NCBI RefSeq assembly: GCF_001418105.1
Contig: NZ_LIQI01000019.1
Location: forward strand, 1-64,000
Length of the DNA stretch: 64,000 nt
Direction: 5' to 3'
DNA from: Lacinutrix himadriensis
GTDB taxonomy: Bacteria; Bacteroidota; Bacteroidia; Flavobacteriales; Flavobacteriaceae
The notes under the pieces were generated by a model. It did no database searches and was not told the DNA's origin. It worked only from the letters and a program-made list of their open reading frames with translations. Below are positions 9,949-17,706 of the stretch, piece after piece; positions within the stretch are counted from its first letter, which is position 1; every line of letters begins with the position of its first letter. The position numbers and the translations under genes are program-made.

Positions 9949-10103
9949 TTACAAATCAAATCTTCACAAGAAACCTGTTCCCAATTATGAAAACCAACCT
10001 CAGGATTCTCTTCTGTCCCTTTACAAGTTATAGTAGTTTTTAATTGAGAAGATACCGTGTCATTTTTCTGAATGCCACAGATTTTGCATTTGTAGGTAGC
10101 CAT
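9945..10103 (-). CDS. Small CxxC protein (52 aa) coupled to the HNH-like gene
   Basis: From ATG at 10103 the frame reads MATYKCKICGIQKNDTV and ends CEDLICN. It has a CKIC knuckle near the N-terminus, a single Cys at about residue 27, and two further Cys near the C-terminus, consistent with a small zinc-binding fold. Its stop codon overlaps the TTG start of the HNH-like gene by four bases, so the two form one translational unit. A matching palindrome sits 53-77 nt upstream of its ATG. Function unknown; it may help the nuclease bind DNA or fold, which is inference. Confidence 0.6.
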   Translation of the reverse strand: MATYKCKICGIQKNDTVSSQLKTTITCKGTEENPEVGFHNWEQVSCEDLICN

Positions 10104-10155
10104 AATTTAATAGGTAAAGTAGTTTGGTTTTAATTTCAATTGTAAATCTATATTC

Positions 10156-10180
10156 TAAACAGACAAAACCTGTCCGTTTA
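10156..10180. promoter_or_regulatory. Near-palindromic operator-like site (copy 2)
   Basis: taaacagaca (10156-10165), 5-nt spacer, tgtccgttta (10171-10180); nine of ten arm positions are complementary. It lies in the 190-bp gap between the WYL regulator's stop and the start of the 52-residue gene, where a promoter for the small cassette must be. The left arm is identical to copy 1 at 9363. Confidence 0.55.
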
Positions 10181-10292
10181 AATTTTATTACAATCATTAT
10201 GTAACAATAAAACAGAGATTCTCCATGTAAATGGACATACATTAACTAAAAATAAAATTGAAAAAAAGAATAATTGCCGTTAAGGCTGGAGA

Positions 10293-11273
10293 TTACTTAT
10301 AGTAGCCCAACATGAGCTCTAAATGGTGCTTTACATAATTTTTAATAGGTAACGGACTAACCACTTTTACCCAAAGATTGTATTTTAATACATCCATTAA
10401 AAACTCATAATTTGGTTCTACAAACACTTTAATTTCTCCCCAAATATCTGGATTAGCATAATCTAAATCCTTTGTGTCTTGTCTTTTAGGAAACGATACA
10501 ATTTCTTGAGAGTGATGTAACGGGTTTGTCTCTAAATACTTAAAATGATGATTAGCAACTTGCATATAAATCCATACTGGAGCTATGTTCGATTTTAATA
10601 TACCTATTGCATTTTTAAAATAATCTTCTGGATTAAAATCTATTGGATTTTTCACTTGTAGCTTGGTAATCTGTAGCATTTTAATTCTGTCATCCAAGCA
10701 AAAAGCATATATACCAAACTGCTCATTATGAGCCATTAAATACCAAGCCTTATTAATTTCTTTAATATGTAAGGGCTGAAAAAAACCAGTAATAGTTTGA
10801 AAACCATTATCATCATACCATCCTTGATAAGTAATCTCTATAATTATATTATGCTCAATCGCCTGTATTAACGGCACTAAATCTACGCGAGAACTTAAAG
10901 AGCTACGCGCTGTTGTTACATGTGTTTTCCATGCATGCGCATGATGATGCAAAAGATAGAGTTCTGTTTTTTCATAAACGTCTTTTAATACCGGACTTAT
11001 CTCAAATTCGTCTATATAATAACCATAGTTACGCTTGTGTAAAACAACTACCTGGTAATAGGACTTTATTTTATTTAGATCCCGTTTAATTGTTTTTTGT
11101 GAGGATTGACTCAATTTATCATAAAGAGAATCTTCTATATTATTAAAATGCAACTGATCTAAAGCATTTTGCAGATCGGAAAGTGGTACATAACCATTTT
11201 TTTCAATTCCATATACTTTAGGATTTGAAATAATACGTAATACATAATAGCGCCTAAGAAACTCTGGAGTCAT
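10293..11273 (-). CDS. WYL-domain transcriptional regulator
   Basis: The protein has 326 residues. The N-terminal 100 form a DNA-binding region resembling a winged helix (LRRYYVLRIIS..., then SQKTIKRDLNKIKSYY, a recognition-helix-like segment). A WYL domain spans about residues 125-215, with the motif region NIIIEITYQG and then the tell-tale KAWYLMAHNE. The rest resembles the WYL C-terminal extension. WYL proteins sense ligands, often nucleic-acid or nucleotide molecules, and many control mobile or defence genes. The gene lies directly upstream of the HNH-like cassette on the same strand, with paired palindromes nearby, so it is the natural candidate regulator. The length is typical of full WYL regulators. 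Confidence 0.9.
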   Translation of the reverse strand: MTPEFLRRYYVLRIISNPKVYGIEKNGYVPLSDLQNALDQLHFNNIEDSLYDKLSQSSQKTIKRDLNKIKSYYQVVVLHKRNYGYYIDEFEISPVLKDVYEKTELYLLHHHAHAWKTHVTTARSSLSSRVDLVPLIQAIEHNIIIEITYQGWYDDNGFQTITGFFQPLHIKEINKAWYLMAHNEQFGIYAFCLDDRIKMLQITKLQVKNPIDFNPEDYFKNAIGILKSNIAPVWIYMQVANHHFKYLETNPLHHSQEIVSFPKRQDTKDLDYANPDIWGEIKVFVEPNYEFLMDVLKYNLWVKVVSPLPIKNYVKHHLELMLGYYK

Positions 11274-11337
11274 ATTTCTATTTGTAAAAACGAATGTAAT
11301 AATAATCTTTCAAATGAATAAAAGGAATCTGTTTTTA

Positions 11338-11345
11338 TATATTTG
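11338..11345 (+). promoter_or_regulatory. Bacteroidota -7 box (TATATTTG)
   Basis: TATATTTG fits TAnnTTTG and ends 17 nt before the ATG of the flippase gene. I see no clear -33 TTTG at the right distance, so the call is moderate. Confidence 0.4.
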
Positions 11346-11362
11346 AAAACTAAATACATTTC

Positions 11363-12619
11363 ATGACATCGGTTTTTAGTAAAAAAGATTTTATTGCTAC
11401 CAAATGGTTTACTCTAGAAAAAATAATACAGCTTATTACTGGTGTTTTTATAGTTCCTCAAATTTTTAATGTCCTAGGTGCTATTGATCTAGGAAAACTC
11501 AAGTTTGTAGAATCCATTTTAGGCATGCTTACCCCTTTGTATTTTTTAGGCCTATCTTCTATTTGCATAAGAGAGATAGTATATAAGCCCAAAAATAGCT
11601 CCCAAATTCTAGCTACAGCTTTTTACCTTAGACTTACAAGTTGGTTTATTCTATTCATTGCCATTTTAATCTATTTTAGCATTGTTAAAGAAAGCCCATT
11701 AACAGGCCTATACCTCATTATCGCTTGTAGTTACTTTTTTAAACTAACCGATATTTTCGAGTATTATTTACTAGCAAAAAAATGGACAAAATATATTTTT
11801 ATTAGCAAAATAATAAGCTTAATCATTATAGTTTCCTTACAGTATTACGGAGTAAAAAAGCAATTGGATGTTTACTATTTTGCCAAACTTATTATTCTTG
11901 ATTTTATAATTCAAGGATGTATTTATGGTATCATTTTGAAACACAAAAAACCACTTCTGTTTAAGAAATGGACCTTTTCATGGCCTTTAGGAAAATCATT
12001 ATTAAAAATGTCTTTTCCCTTAATACTTTCTAACAGTTTGATAATGTTTTATATTTCTATTGATGAGTTGTTTTTAAAATATTTTTATGACGACTATGCC
12101 AACGGAATTTTTGCAACAGTACAGTTTTTAGTGATTGGACTAAGTTGGAATATTGGATTCTCCATAATCAATGCCTTATATCCTTCTTTAGCCAAATCCT
12201 TTCAGAAAAACAAAACGCAATATATCCAAAAAATAAAAATGCTTATAAAAATCATGCTCGTTTTAGGTCTTGCTATTGGAGGTTTTTATACTTTTTTTGG
12301 AACCCTTATTTTAGACCGCTTTTTCGCAGCATCTTTTGCCCAAGCAAAAACAGCTTTATTCATATTCTGTTGGGCTCCTCTATTTGTTTTTATAGGTATG
12401 ATTTATGAAAAACACCTCATTAATACAGGGGACTTGCATAAAAACGTGTATCGCTTTTTAATAGGCTGTGCAGTAAACGTAATTTTGTGCTATGTATTAA
12501 TTCCTATTTATTACGTTAATGGCGCTGCAATTGCTGTTTTAGCCAGTCATTTTATCACAAATATTGCCTATGTTTTTATAGATAAAGAAAGCAGAAAGCA
12601 AGTAGTCTCTATTTTTTAA
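11363..12619 (+). CDS. Wzx-like polysaccharide flippase (MOP superfamily)
   Basis: This 418-residue integral membrane protein has about twelve hydrophobic segments and the usual start of the oligosaccharide-flippase family (KWFTLEKIIQLITGVFIVPQIFNVLG, an amphipathic first helix and first segment). Proteins of this family move lipid-linked sugar units across the inner membrane, ahead of surface polysaccharide assembly. No glycosyltransferases are next to it, which is unusual for a Wzx gene, so it may serve a distant cluster or another lipid-linked substrate. The next gene starts 13 nt downstream on the same strand, suggesting cotranscription. The length fits the family. Confidence 0.85.
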   Translation: MTSVFSKKDFIATKWFTLEKIIQLITGVFIVPQIFNVLGAIDLGKLKFVESILGMLTPLYFLGLSSICIREIVYKPKNSSQILATAFYLRLTSWFILFIAILIYFSIVKESPLTGLYLIIACSYFFKLTDIFEYYLLAKKWTKYIFISKIISLIIIVSLQYYGVKKQLDVYYFAKLIILDFIIQGCIYGIILKHKKPLLFKKWTFSWPLGKSLLKMSFPLILSNSLIMFYISIDELFLKYFYDDYANGIFATVQFLVIGLSWNIGFSIINALYPSLAKSFQKNKTQYIQKIKMLIKIMLVLGLAIGGFYTFFGTLILDRFFAASFAQAKTALFIFCWAPLFVFIGMIYEKHLINTGDLHKNVYRFLIGCAVNVILCYVLIPIYYVNGAAIAVLASHFITNIAYVFIDKESRKQVVSIF

Positions 12620-12632
12620 TTATTTTTGAATT

Positions 12633-13325
12633 ATGCATTTACTCGCCTTAGCAATAGCTCCAGTTTTTATAATCATCTTATATATTTATTATAAAGATAA
12701 ATACGACAAAGAACCCAAACGTTTATTGCTGTATAGTTTTTTGCTTGGTGCCATTGTTAGTATCCTAGTTACAACCGTACTTTATGTAATTTCAGATTAC
12801 ACAATTCCTATTGTTATTAAGGGAAACACTAGTGTATTACAGCTTTTTATTAAAGCCTTTTTTATTGTTGGCCTAATTGAAGAGTTTAGCAAATACATTA
12901 TTGTGCGCTATTTTGCACAATCTAATAAAGCGTTTAATGAACAGTTTGATGGTATTATATACGCAGTAATGGTTTCTATGGGATTTGCTGCTACAGAAAA
13001 TATCATGTATGTACTGCAAGGTGGTATAGAAACTGCACTTTTAAGAGCTTTCACAGCCGTTCCAGCACACGCAACTTTCGCTATAATAATGGGCTTTTTC
13101 ATGGGGAAAGCAAAGTTTTCAAAAAACAGAAGAGGACTCAATTTACTAGGCTTACTTCTAGCCGTTATATTTCATGGTACTTATGACTTTTTTCTGTTTC
13201 TAGAGTTTATACCAGGTATTTGGGTTGGCGCTTTTGTTTCTTTATTTCTAGGCATACTATTATCCAGAAAAGCAATCCACACACATTCTAAAAACTCGAG
13301 ATTTAAAGATTCCTTTACTATATAA
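12633..13325 (+). CDS. PrsW-like intramembrane protease
   Basis: The 230-residue multi-spanning protein carries all PrsW-family signatures in order: EEFSKY at about residue 83, FDGIIYAVMVSMGFAATEN at about 107-125, PAHATFAIIMGFFMG at about 147-161 and FHGTYDF near 183. The conserved Glu, Glu-Asn and two His residues form the proposed active site inside the membrane. PrsW cleaves anti-sigma factors in Bacillus; the substrate here is unknown. No sigma or anti-sigma gene is adjacent. It is probably cotranscribed with the flippase. Confidence 0.9.
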   Translation: MHLLALAIAPVFIIILYIYYKDKYDKEPKRLLLYSFLLGAIVSILVTTVLYVISDYTIPIVIKGNTSVLQLFIKAFFIVGLIEEFSKYIIVRYFAQSNKAFNEQFDGIIYAVMVSMGFAATENIMYVLQGGIETALLRAFTAVPAHATFAIIMGFFMGKAKFSKNRRGLNLLGLLLAVIFHGTYDFFLFLEFIPGIWVGAFVSLFLGILLSRKAIHTHSKNSRFKDSFTI

Positions 13326-13604
13326 ATCGAAATGTTTACGTGTTTACATCCGTATGAAATCTAACAAAGACCTTTTAACTATCTTATTCTTGTTTTATTA
13401 ACAGAAAATAATACAAGTACTTTTTTCCTTTATTAGTAACTTTATTTTCATAAAAACAAAACCATAATGTTTTAGATGAAGTGTGCGTGCTATACGAATG
13501 CCATCCTTATTTAGAAACCAATCAATTCATACACCTAAAAATTTAAACTATAGCAAATTAGCATAAATTCAATTATTCTACTCAATCGTTTTCGTAATTA
13601 TACA
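13326..13604. other. Intergenic stretch without a recognisable gene
   Basis: About 280 bp of AT-rich sequence between the PrsW-like gene and the carboxylase operon. I see no RNA gene, strong hairpin or open frame in it; it probably holds only the upstream part of the carboxylase promoter. Confidence 0.6.
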
Positions 13605-13612
13605 TATATTTG
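13605..13612 (+). promoter_or_regulatory. Bacteroidota -7 box (TATATTTG) for the carboxylase operon
   Basis: TATATTTG matches TAnnTTTG and ends 21 nt before the ATG at 13634. Because transcription would begin just after it, the ATG at 13634, rather than any start codon further upstream, is the sensible start of the first gene. A -33 TTTG is not evident. Confidence 0.5.
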
Positions 13613-13633
13613 CTTGTATTTAAATTAAATAAA

Positions 13634-14119
13634 ATGAACAAGTCCTATACGGTTAAAGTCAATAATTCTAGCGAGATAGCTATTACTGACAAAGAAATTT
13701 CTTCATTAGATTCTATTAAAACATCTGCATCTAAATTTCATGTACTTCAGAATAACACTTCGTTTAAAGCTGAAATTACAGAAGCTCATTTCGACGAAAA
13801 AACATATAAAGTAAAAATCAACAACAACACCTATAACATTAACATTCTTAATGACTTAGATGCATTAATAAAACAAATGGGATTTGAAGTTGGAGCAACA
13901 AAAAAAGTAAACGATGTTAAAGCTCCAATGCCTGGATTAATTTTAGAAATTAATGTAACAGTTGGTCAAGAAGTTAAAGAAGATGACGCGCTTTTAATAT
14001 TAGAAGCCATGAAAATGGAAAACGTTTTAACTTCACCAAGAGACGGAATTATAAAATCAATTGCTGTTGCAAAAAGTGATGCCGTTGAAAAAAACCAATT
14101 ACTAATAGAATTTGAATAA
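13634..14119 (+). CDS. Biotin carboxyl carrier subunit of an acyl-CoA carboxylase
   Basis: This 161-residue protein ends in a biotinyl domain (about residues 90-161), with KAPMPGLI, then the biotin-attachment motif EAMKMENVL; Lys127 is the residue that carries biotin. The N-terminal half (MNKSYTVKVNN..., about 75 residues) resembles the extra domain found in stand-alone carrier subunits of Bacteroidota propionyl/methylmalonyl-CoA-type carboxylases. The biotin carboxylase starts one base after its stop and the carboxyltransferase follows, so it is the first gene of a complete three-subunit operon. The start is set by the promoter box 21 nt upstream. Confidence 0.92.
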   Translation: MNKSYTVKVNNSSEIAITDKEISSLDSIKTSASKFHVLQNNTSFKAEITEAHFDEKTYKVKINNNTYNINILNDLDALIKQMGFEVGATKKVNDVKAPMPGLILEINVTVGQEVKEDDALLILEAMKMENVLTSPRDGIIKSIAVAKSDAVEKNQLLIEFE

Positions 14120-14120
14120 C

Positions 14121-15560
14121 ATGAAAAAATTACTAGTAGCAAACAGAGGGGAAATTGCAATTCGTGTTATGAAAACTGCAAATAAAATGGGCATTAAAAC
14201 CGTTGCGGTCTACTCTACTGCAGACCGAAATGCACCGCATGTAAAGTTTGCAGACGAAGCTGTTTTAATTGGAGAAGCACCATCCAACAAATCGTATTTA
14301 TTAGGAGATAAAATAATAGAAGTCGCAAAAAGCTTACAGGTAGATGCGATTCATCCGGGTTACGGATTTCTTTCTGAAAATGCAGATTTTGCGGAAGCTT
14401 GCGAAAAAAACAACATCCTTTTTATTGGTCCGAAATCGAAAGCCATTAAAATTATGGGATCTAAGCTTGCAGCAAAAGATGCTGTAAAAGCGTACAACAT
14501 CCCAATGGTTCCTGGTACAGACGAAGCGATTACCGATATTCCGGAAGCCAAAAAAATTGCTGCTAAGATTGGGTTTCCAATTTTGATTAAAGCATCTGCT
14601 GGAGGAGGCGGAAAAGGAATGCGTGTTGTAGAAAAAGAAGCCGATTTTACATCACAAATGGACAGAGCAATTAGCGAAGCTGTAAATGCTTTTGGTGATG
14701 GTTCTGTTTTTATTGAAAAATATGTGACTTCTCCACGACATATAGAAATTCAAATCATGGCAGATACCCATGGTAATGTTGTTCATTTATTTGAACGGGA
14801 ATGCAGTGTACAACGTCGTCACCAAAAAGTAGTAGAAGAAGCACCTTCTGCAGTTTTAACTCCAGAAATGCGTAAAAAAATGGGCGAAGCTGCTATAAAA
14901 GTAGCCAAGTCTTGTGATTATGTTGGCGCAGGAACTGTGGAGTTTTTACTCGATGACGACCTTAACTTCTATTTCTTAGAAATGAATACCCGTTTGCAGG
15001 TAGAACATCCGGTAACCGAATTAATTACCGGAACCGATTTAGTAGAGCTGCAAATTCGTGTTGCAAGAGGAGAAACACTTCCTATACAACAAGAAGATTT
15101 AAAGATTACAGGTCATGCACTAGAATTACGTGTATATGCCGAAGATCCTTTAAACGATTTTTTACCAAGCGTAGGGAATTTAGAAGTCTACCAATTGCCT
15201 GTTGGGGAAAATATAAGAGTAGATAATGGTTTTGAACAAGGTATGGATATTCCTATTTATTACGATCCAATGCTTGCAAAGCTTATCACCTACGGAAAAA
15301 CAAGAGCGGAAGCAATACAACTCATGCAAAAAGCAATACAAGAATATCATGTAGAAGGTATTCAAACTACCTTGCCTTTTGGAACATTTGTTTGTGAACA
15401 TGAAGCATTTCGTTCTGGAAATTTCGATACCCATTTTGTAAAGAAATATTATTCCGCGGAAGCGTTAAAAGAAAAGCACGAAGAAGAAGCTAAAATAGCA
15501 GCATTAATTGCTGTAAAACAATACATAGAAGATCAAAAAACATTAAGATTACCTCATTAA
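14121..15560 (+). CDS. Biotin carboxylase subunit (accC/pccA-type)
   Basis: The 479-residue protein begins with the family hallmark [19 protein letters not shown] and has the ATP-grasp features of biotin carboxylase: the glycine-rich loop [12 protein letters not shown], the [19 protein letters not shown] segment, and [14 protein letters not shown] near the active site. It carboxylates the biotin on the carrier protein, using ATP and bicarbonate. ATG at 14121 follows the upstream stop by one base, giving tight coupling. The protein lacks a fused biotinyl domain, matching the separate carrier gene upstream. Confidence 0.95.
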   Translation: MKKLLVANRGEIAIRVMKTANKMGIKTVAVYSTADRNAPHVKFADEAVLIGEAPSNKSYLLGDKIIEVAKSLQVDAIHPGYGFLSENADFAEACEKNNILFIGPKSKAIKIMGSKLAAKDAVKAYNIPMVPGTDEAITDIPEAKKIAAKIGFPILIKASAGGGGKGMRVVEKEADFTSQMDRAISEAVNAFGDGSVFIEKYVTSPRHIEIQIMADTHGNVVHLFERECSVQRRHQKVVEEAPSAVLTPEMRKKMGEAAIKVAKSCDYVGAGTVEFLLDDDLNFYFLEMNTRLQVEHPVTELITGTDLVELQIRVARGETLPIQQEDLKITGHALELRVYAEDPLNDFLPSVGNLEVYQLPVGENIRVDNGFEQGMDIPIYYDPMLAKLITYGKTRAEAIQLMQKAIQEYHVEGIQTTLPFGTFVCEHEAFRSGNFDTHFVKKYYSAEALKEKHEEEAKIAALIAVKQYIEDQKTLRLPH

Positions 15561-15573
15561 TTTAAAATCTAAG

Positions 15574-15644
15574 TTGTCATTCCGTACTGGTTACGGAATC
15601 CACAATGAAACAAATAGATTCTGCATCATAGCGCAGAATGACAA
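15574..15644. repeat. REP/MITE-like palindromic element inside the carboxylase operon
   Basis: A 71-bp unit is bounded by ttgtcattc (15574-15582) and its exact complement gaatgacaa (15636-15644). Internal complementary pieces (attccgta...tacggaat and gattctgc...gcagaat) allow a folded structure. It sits in the only sizeable gap of the operon, between the biotin carboxylase and the carboxyltransferase. Elements of this look (TGTCATTC...GAATGACA) are common intergenic repeats in Bacteroidota. It has no coding capacity of its own. Confidence 0.75.
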
Positions 15645-15657
15645 AATTGAAAATAAT

Positions 15658-17199
15658 ATGGAATCCAAAATAAAAAACCTTAACGAAAAACTTGCTAAAG
15701 CCTTTTTAGGTGGCGGACAAGCACGTATTGATAGACAACACGAAAAGAAAAAACTTACTGCTAGAGAACGCGTAATGTATTTACTAGACGAAGGTTCTTT
15801 TGAAGAAATTGGTGCTTTGGTAACCCACAGAACCAAAGATTTTGGCATGGAAAAGCAACAGTTTTATGGCGATGGTGTGGTTACTGGTTATGGTACTGTA
15901 AACGGAAGATTGCTTTACGTATTTGCGCAAGATTTCACTGTTTTTGGTGGTTCTTTATCTGAAACACATGCAGAGAAAATTTGCAAGGTTATGGATTTAG
16001 CGCTTAAAGTTGGTGCTCCAATCATTGGTTTAAACGATTCTGGAGGCGCACGTATTCAAGAAGGAGTTCGTTCTCTTGGTGGCTATGCAGACATTTTTTA
16101 TAAGAATGTGCAATCGTCTGGAGTGATTCCGCAGATATCTGCAATCATGGGTCCATGTGCTGGAGGAGCAGTATATTCGCCTGCAATGACCGATTTCACC
16201 ATTATGGTAGAAGATACTAGTTATATGTTTGTAACTGGACCAAACGTTGTTAAAACAGTAACTAACGAAGAAGTTACTAGCGAAGAACTTGGTGGCGCAA
16301 GCACACATTCTACCAAATCTGGAGTAGCACATAAAACATCATCTAATGATGTGGAATGCTTAGAGGATGTAAAAAAACTATTAAGTTACTTACCACAAAA
16401 CAACACAGAAACTCCTGCCCTATTGCCTTTTGAATTAAAAGACGAAGTACGAGATAGCTTATCAGATATTGTTCCAAATAACGCGAATAAACCGTATGAT
16501 ATGCACGCAGTTATTTCTGGTATTATTGACGAAGATTCTTTTTATGAAATACATAAAGACTACGCAGAAAATATCCTAGTTGGTTTTGCACGCTTAGGCG
16601 GAAGAAGTATTGGTATTGTGGCTAATCAACCTATGTTTTTAGCTGGAGTTCTAGATGTAAATAGTTCTAAAAAAGCGGCTCGATTTGTCCGTTTTTGCGA
16701 TGCTTTTAATATTCCGTTATTGACTTTAGAAGATGTACCCGGATTTCTACCAGGAACCGATCAAGAATGGAACGGTATTATTATTCATGGCGCAAAATTA
16801 TTATATGCGTTTAGTGAAGCAACCGTACCAAGAATAACGGTAATTACGCGAAAAGCTTATGGTGGTGCTTATGATGTGATGAATTCGAAACATATTGGAA
16901 GCGATATGAATTTTGCTTGGCCAAGTGCCGAAATTGCCGTTATGGGAGCAAAAGGAGCTGCTGAAATTATTTTCAAAAAGGAAATTAATGCTGCGGAAGA
17001 TAAAGACGCCAAATGGAAAGAAAAAGAAGCAGAATATGCCGAATTATTTGCAAATCCGTATAGTGCAGCAGAACGAGGTTTTATTGACGAAGTAATACTT
17101 CCTAAGGACACCAGACGAAAGCTTATTAAAGCGTTTGCAATGCTAGAAAACAAAGAGGTTGTTAGACCAAAACGCAAGCATGGTAATATTCCGTTGTAA
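15658..17199 (+). CDS. Carboxyltransferase subunit of acyl-CoA (propionyl-CoA-type) carboxylase
   Basis: This is a 513-residue fused carboxyltransferase of the propionyl/methylmalonyl-CoA type. It has the N-terminal [18 protein letters not shown] motif, the first CoA/oxyanion site ([14 protein letters not shown], then [27 protein letters not shown]) and the second half ([38 protein letters not shown]). It moves the carboxyl group from biotin to acyl-CoA. The sequence upstream to 15574 is open but is the repeat element, so the ATG at 15658 ([12 protein letters not shown]) is the start. Together with the two upstream genes it forms the whole enzyme, probably for propionyl-CoA or related acyl-CoA metabolism. 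Confidence 0.95.
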   Translation: MESKIKNLNEKLAKAFLGGGQARIDRQHEKKKLTARERVMYLLDEGSFEEIGALVTHRTKDFGMEKQQFYGDGVVTGYGTVNGRLLYVFAQDFTVFGGSLSETHAEKICKVMDLALKVGAPIIGLNDSGGARIQEGVRSLGGYADIFYKNVQSSGVIPQISAIMGPCAGGAVYSPAMTDFTIMVEDTSYMFVTGPNVVKTVTNEEVTSEELGGASTHSTKSGVAHKTSSNDVECLEDVKKLLSYLPQNNTETPALLPFELKDEVRDSLSDIVPNNANKPYDMHAVISGIIDEDSFYEIHKDYAENILVGFARLGGRSIGIVANQPMFLAGVLDVNSSKKAARFVRFCDAFNIPLLTLEDVPGFLPGTDQEWNGIIIHGAKLLYAFSEATVPRITVITRKAYGGAYDVMNSKHIGSDMNFAWPSAEIAVMGAKGAAEIIFKKEINAAEDKDAKWKEKEAEYAELFANPYSAAERGFIDEVILPKDTRRKLIKAFAMLENKEVVRPKRKHGNIPL

Positions 17200-17348
17200 A
17201 ATAATTGCAAATCCTTTAATGGCAGGACTATCCTCCTACTATTAGCGATATCATGTCATTAGAATACCTTTCATAATCGCTACAAGTGCCATATAATCTA
17301 GATGTTTCAAGAACATCTACTACTTCTACTTTAAAAAGAAAAGAGATA

Positions 17349-17389
17349 GATTCGAAAATCATTACAACCTATAAAATGATTTTCGAATC
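17349..17389. promoter_or_regulatory. 15-bp perfect inverted repeat
   Basis: gattcgaaaatcatt (17349-17363) and aatgattttcgaatc (17375-17389) are exact reverse complements separated by 11 nt. There is no T run after the right arm, so it is not a classic terminator. It could be an operator or an RNA hairpin. The right arm contains the ATG of the small open frame at 17376. Confidence 0.6.
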
Positions 17390-17561
17390 CATTTCTATAT
17401 GCGTTTTTTTATGCGTTTTTTTATATGCAATGCTAAATCTACTTGGTTGGTATTTTAAAAAAACGAAATCTAAATCCCCATTTTTAGCAAATACGAATGT
17501 TCTAAAACGAAAATCTTCATTTAGGCATTCCCTTAAACCCTCAAATATTTTATTAAAATAA
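17376..17561 (+). CDS. Possible small single-span membrane protein (61 aa), doubtful
   Basis: From ATG at 17376 the frame encodes a hydrophobic N-terminus (IFESISICVFLCVFLYAMLNLLGWYF) followed by a Lys/Ser-rich tail, a plausible small membrane protein. The start codon lies inside the right arm of a perfect inverted repeat, which would hide it in RNA. I see no homology and no clear ribosome-binding site. It may be chance coding in an intergenic region. Confidence 0.25.
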   Translation: MIFESISICVFLCVFLYAMLNLLGWYFKKTKSKSPFLANTNVLKRKSSFRHSLKPSNILLK

Positions 17562-17660
17562 AATTACTTTAAAATCACTCCACCTAAACACCTCCAAAAA
17601 AGCACTATGTTTTTGTTATAAAAGGAGTTAAAAAATATTTTAAAAAAATCCTTATTTTTA

Positions 17661-17691
17661 TTTGGAATAAATATAAATAAGGATACTTTTG
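17661..17691 (+). promoter_or_regulatory. Consensus Bacteroidota promoter
   Basis: TTTG at 17661-17664 and TACTTTTG at 17684-17691 are separated by 19 nt, matching the TTTG-N19-TAnnTTTG consensus of the housekeeping sigma factor in this phylum. The receptor's GTG start lies only 15 nt past the -7 box, so the leader would be about 10 nt or less. Confidence 0.8.
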
Positions 17692-17706
17692 TAAAAAATT
17701 TAAGAC

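Larger units (their letters stand above)
17200..17660. other. Long intergenic region upstream of the TonB receptor
   Basis: About 460 bp between the carboxylase operon and the receptor promoter. It holds the inverted repeat at 17349-17389 and one weak short open frame (17376-17561). I see no known riboswitch, RNA gene or Fur-box-like consensus that I could defend. Confidence 0.6.

Noticed and set aside
10060-10242. 60-residue open frame on the minus strand
   Set aside because: It overlaps the 52-residue CxxC gene in another frame, crosses the palindrome at 10156 and has no domain-like sequence; likely chance.
17286-17375. Upstream extension of the small membrane-protein frame to 17286
   Set aside because: The extra residues are Ser/Thr/Lys-rich, start in non-coding-looking DNA and cross the left arm of the inverted repeat; only the frame from 17376 is worth listing, with low confidence.
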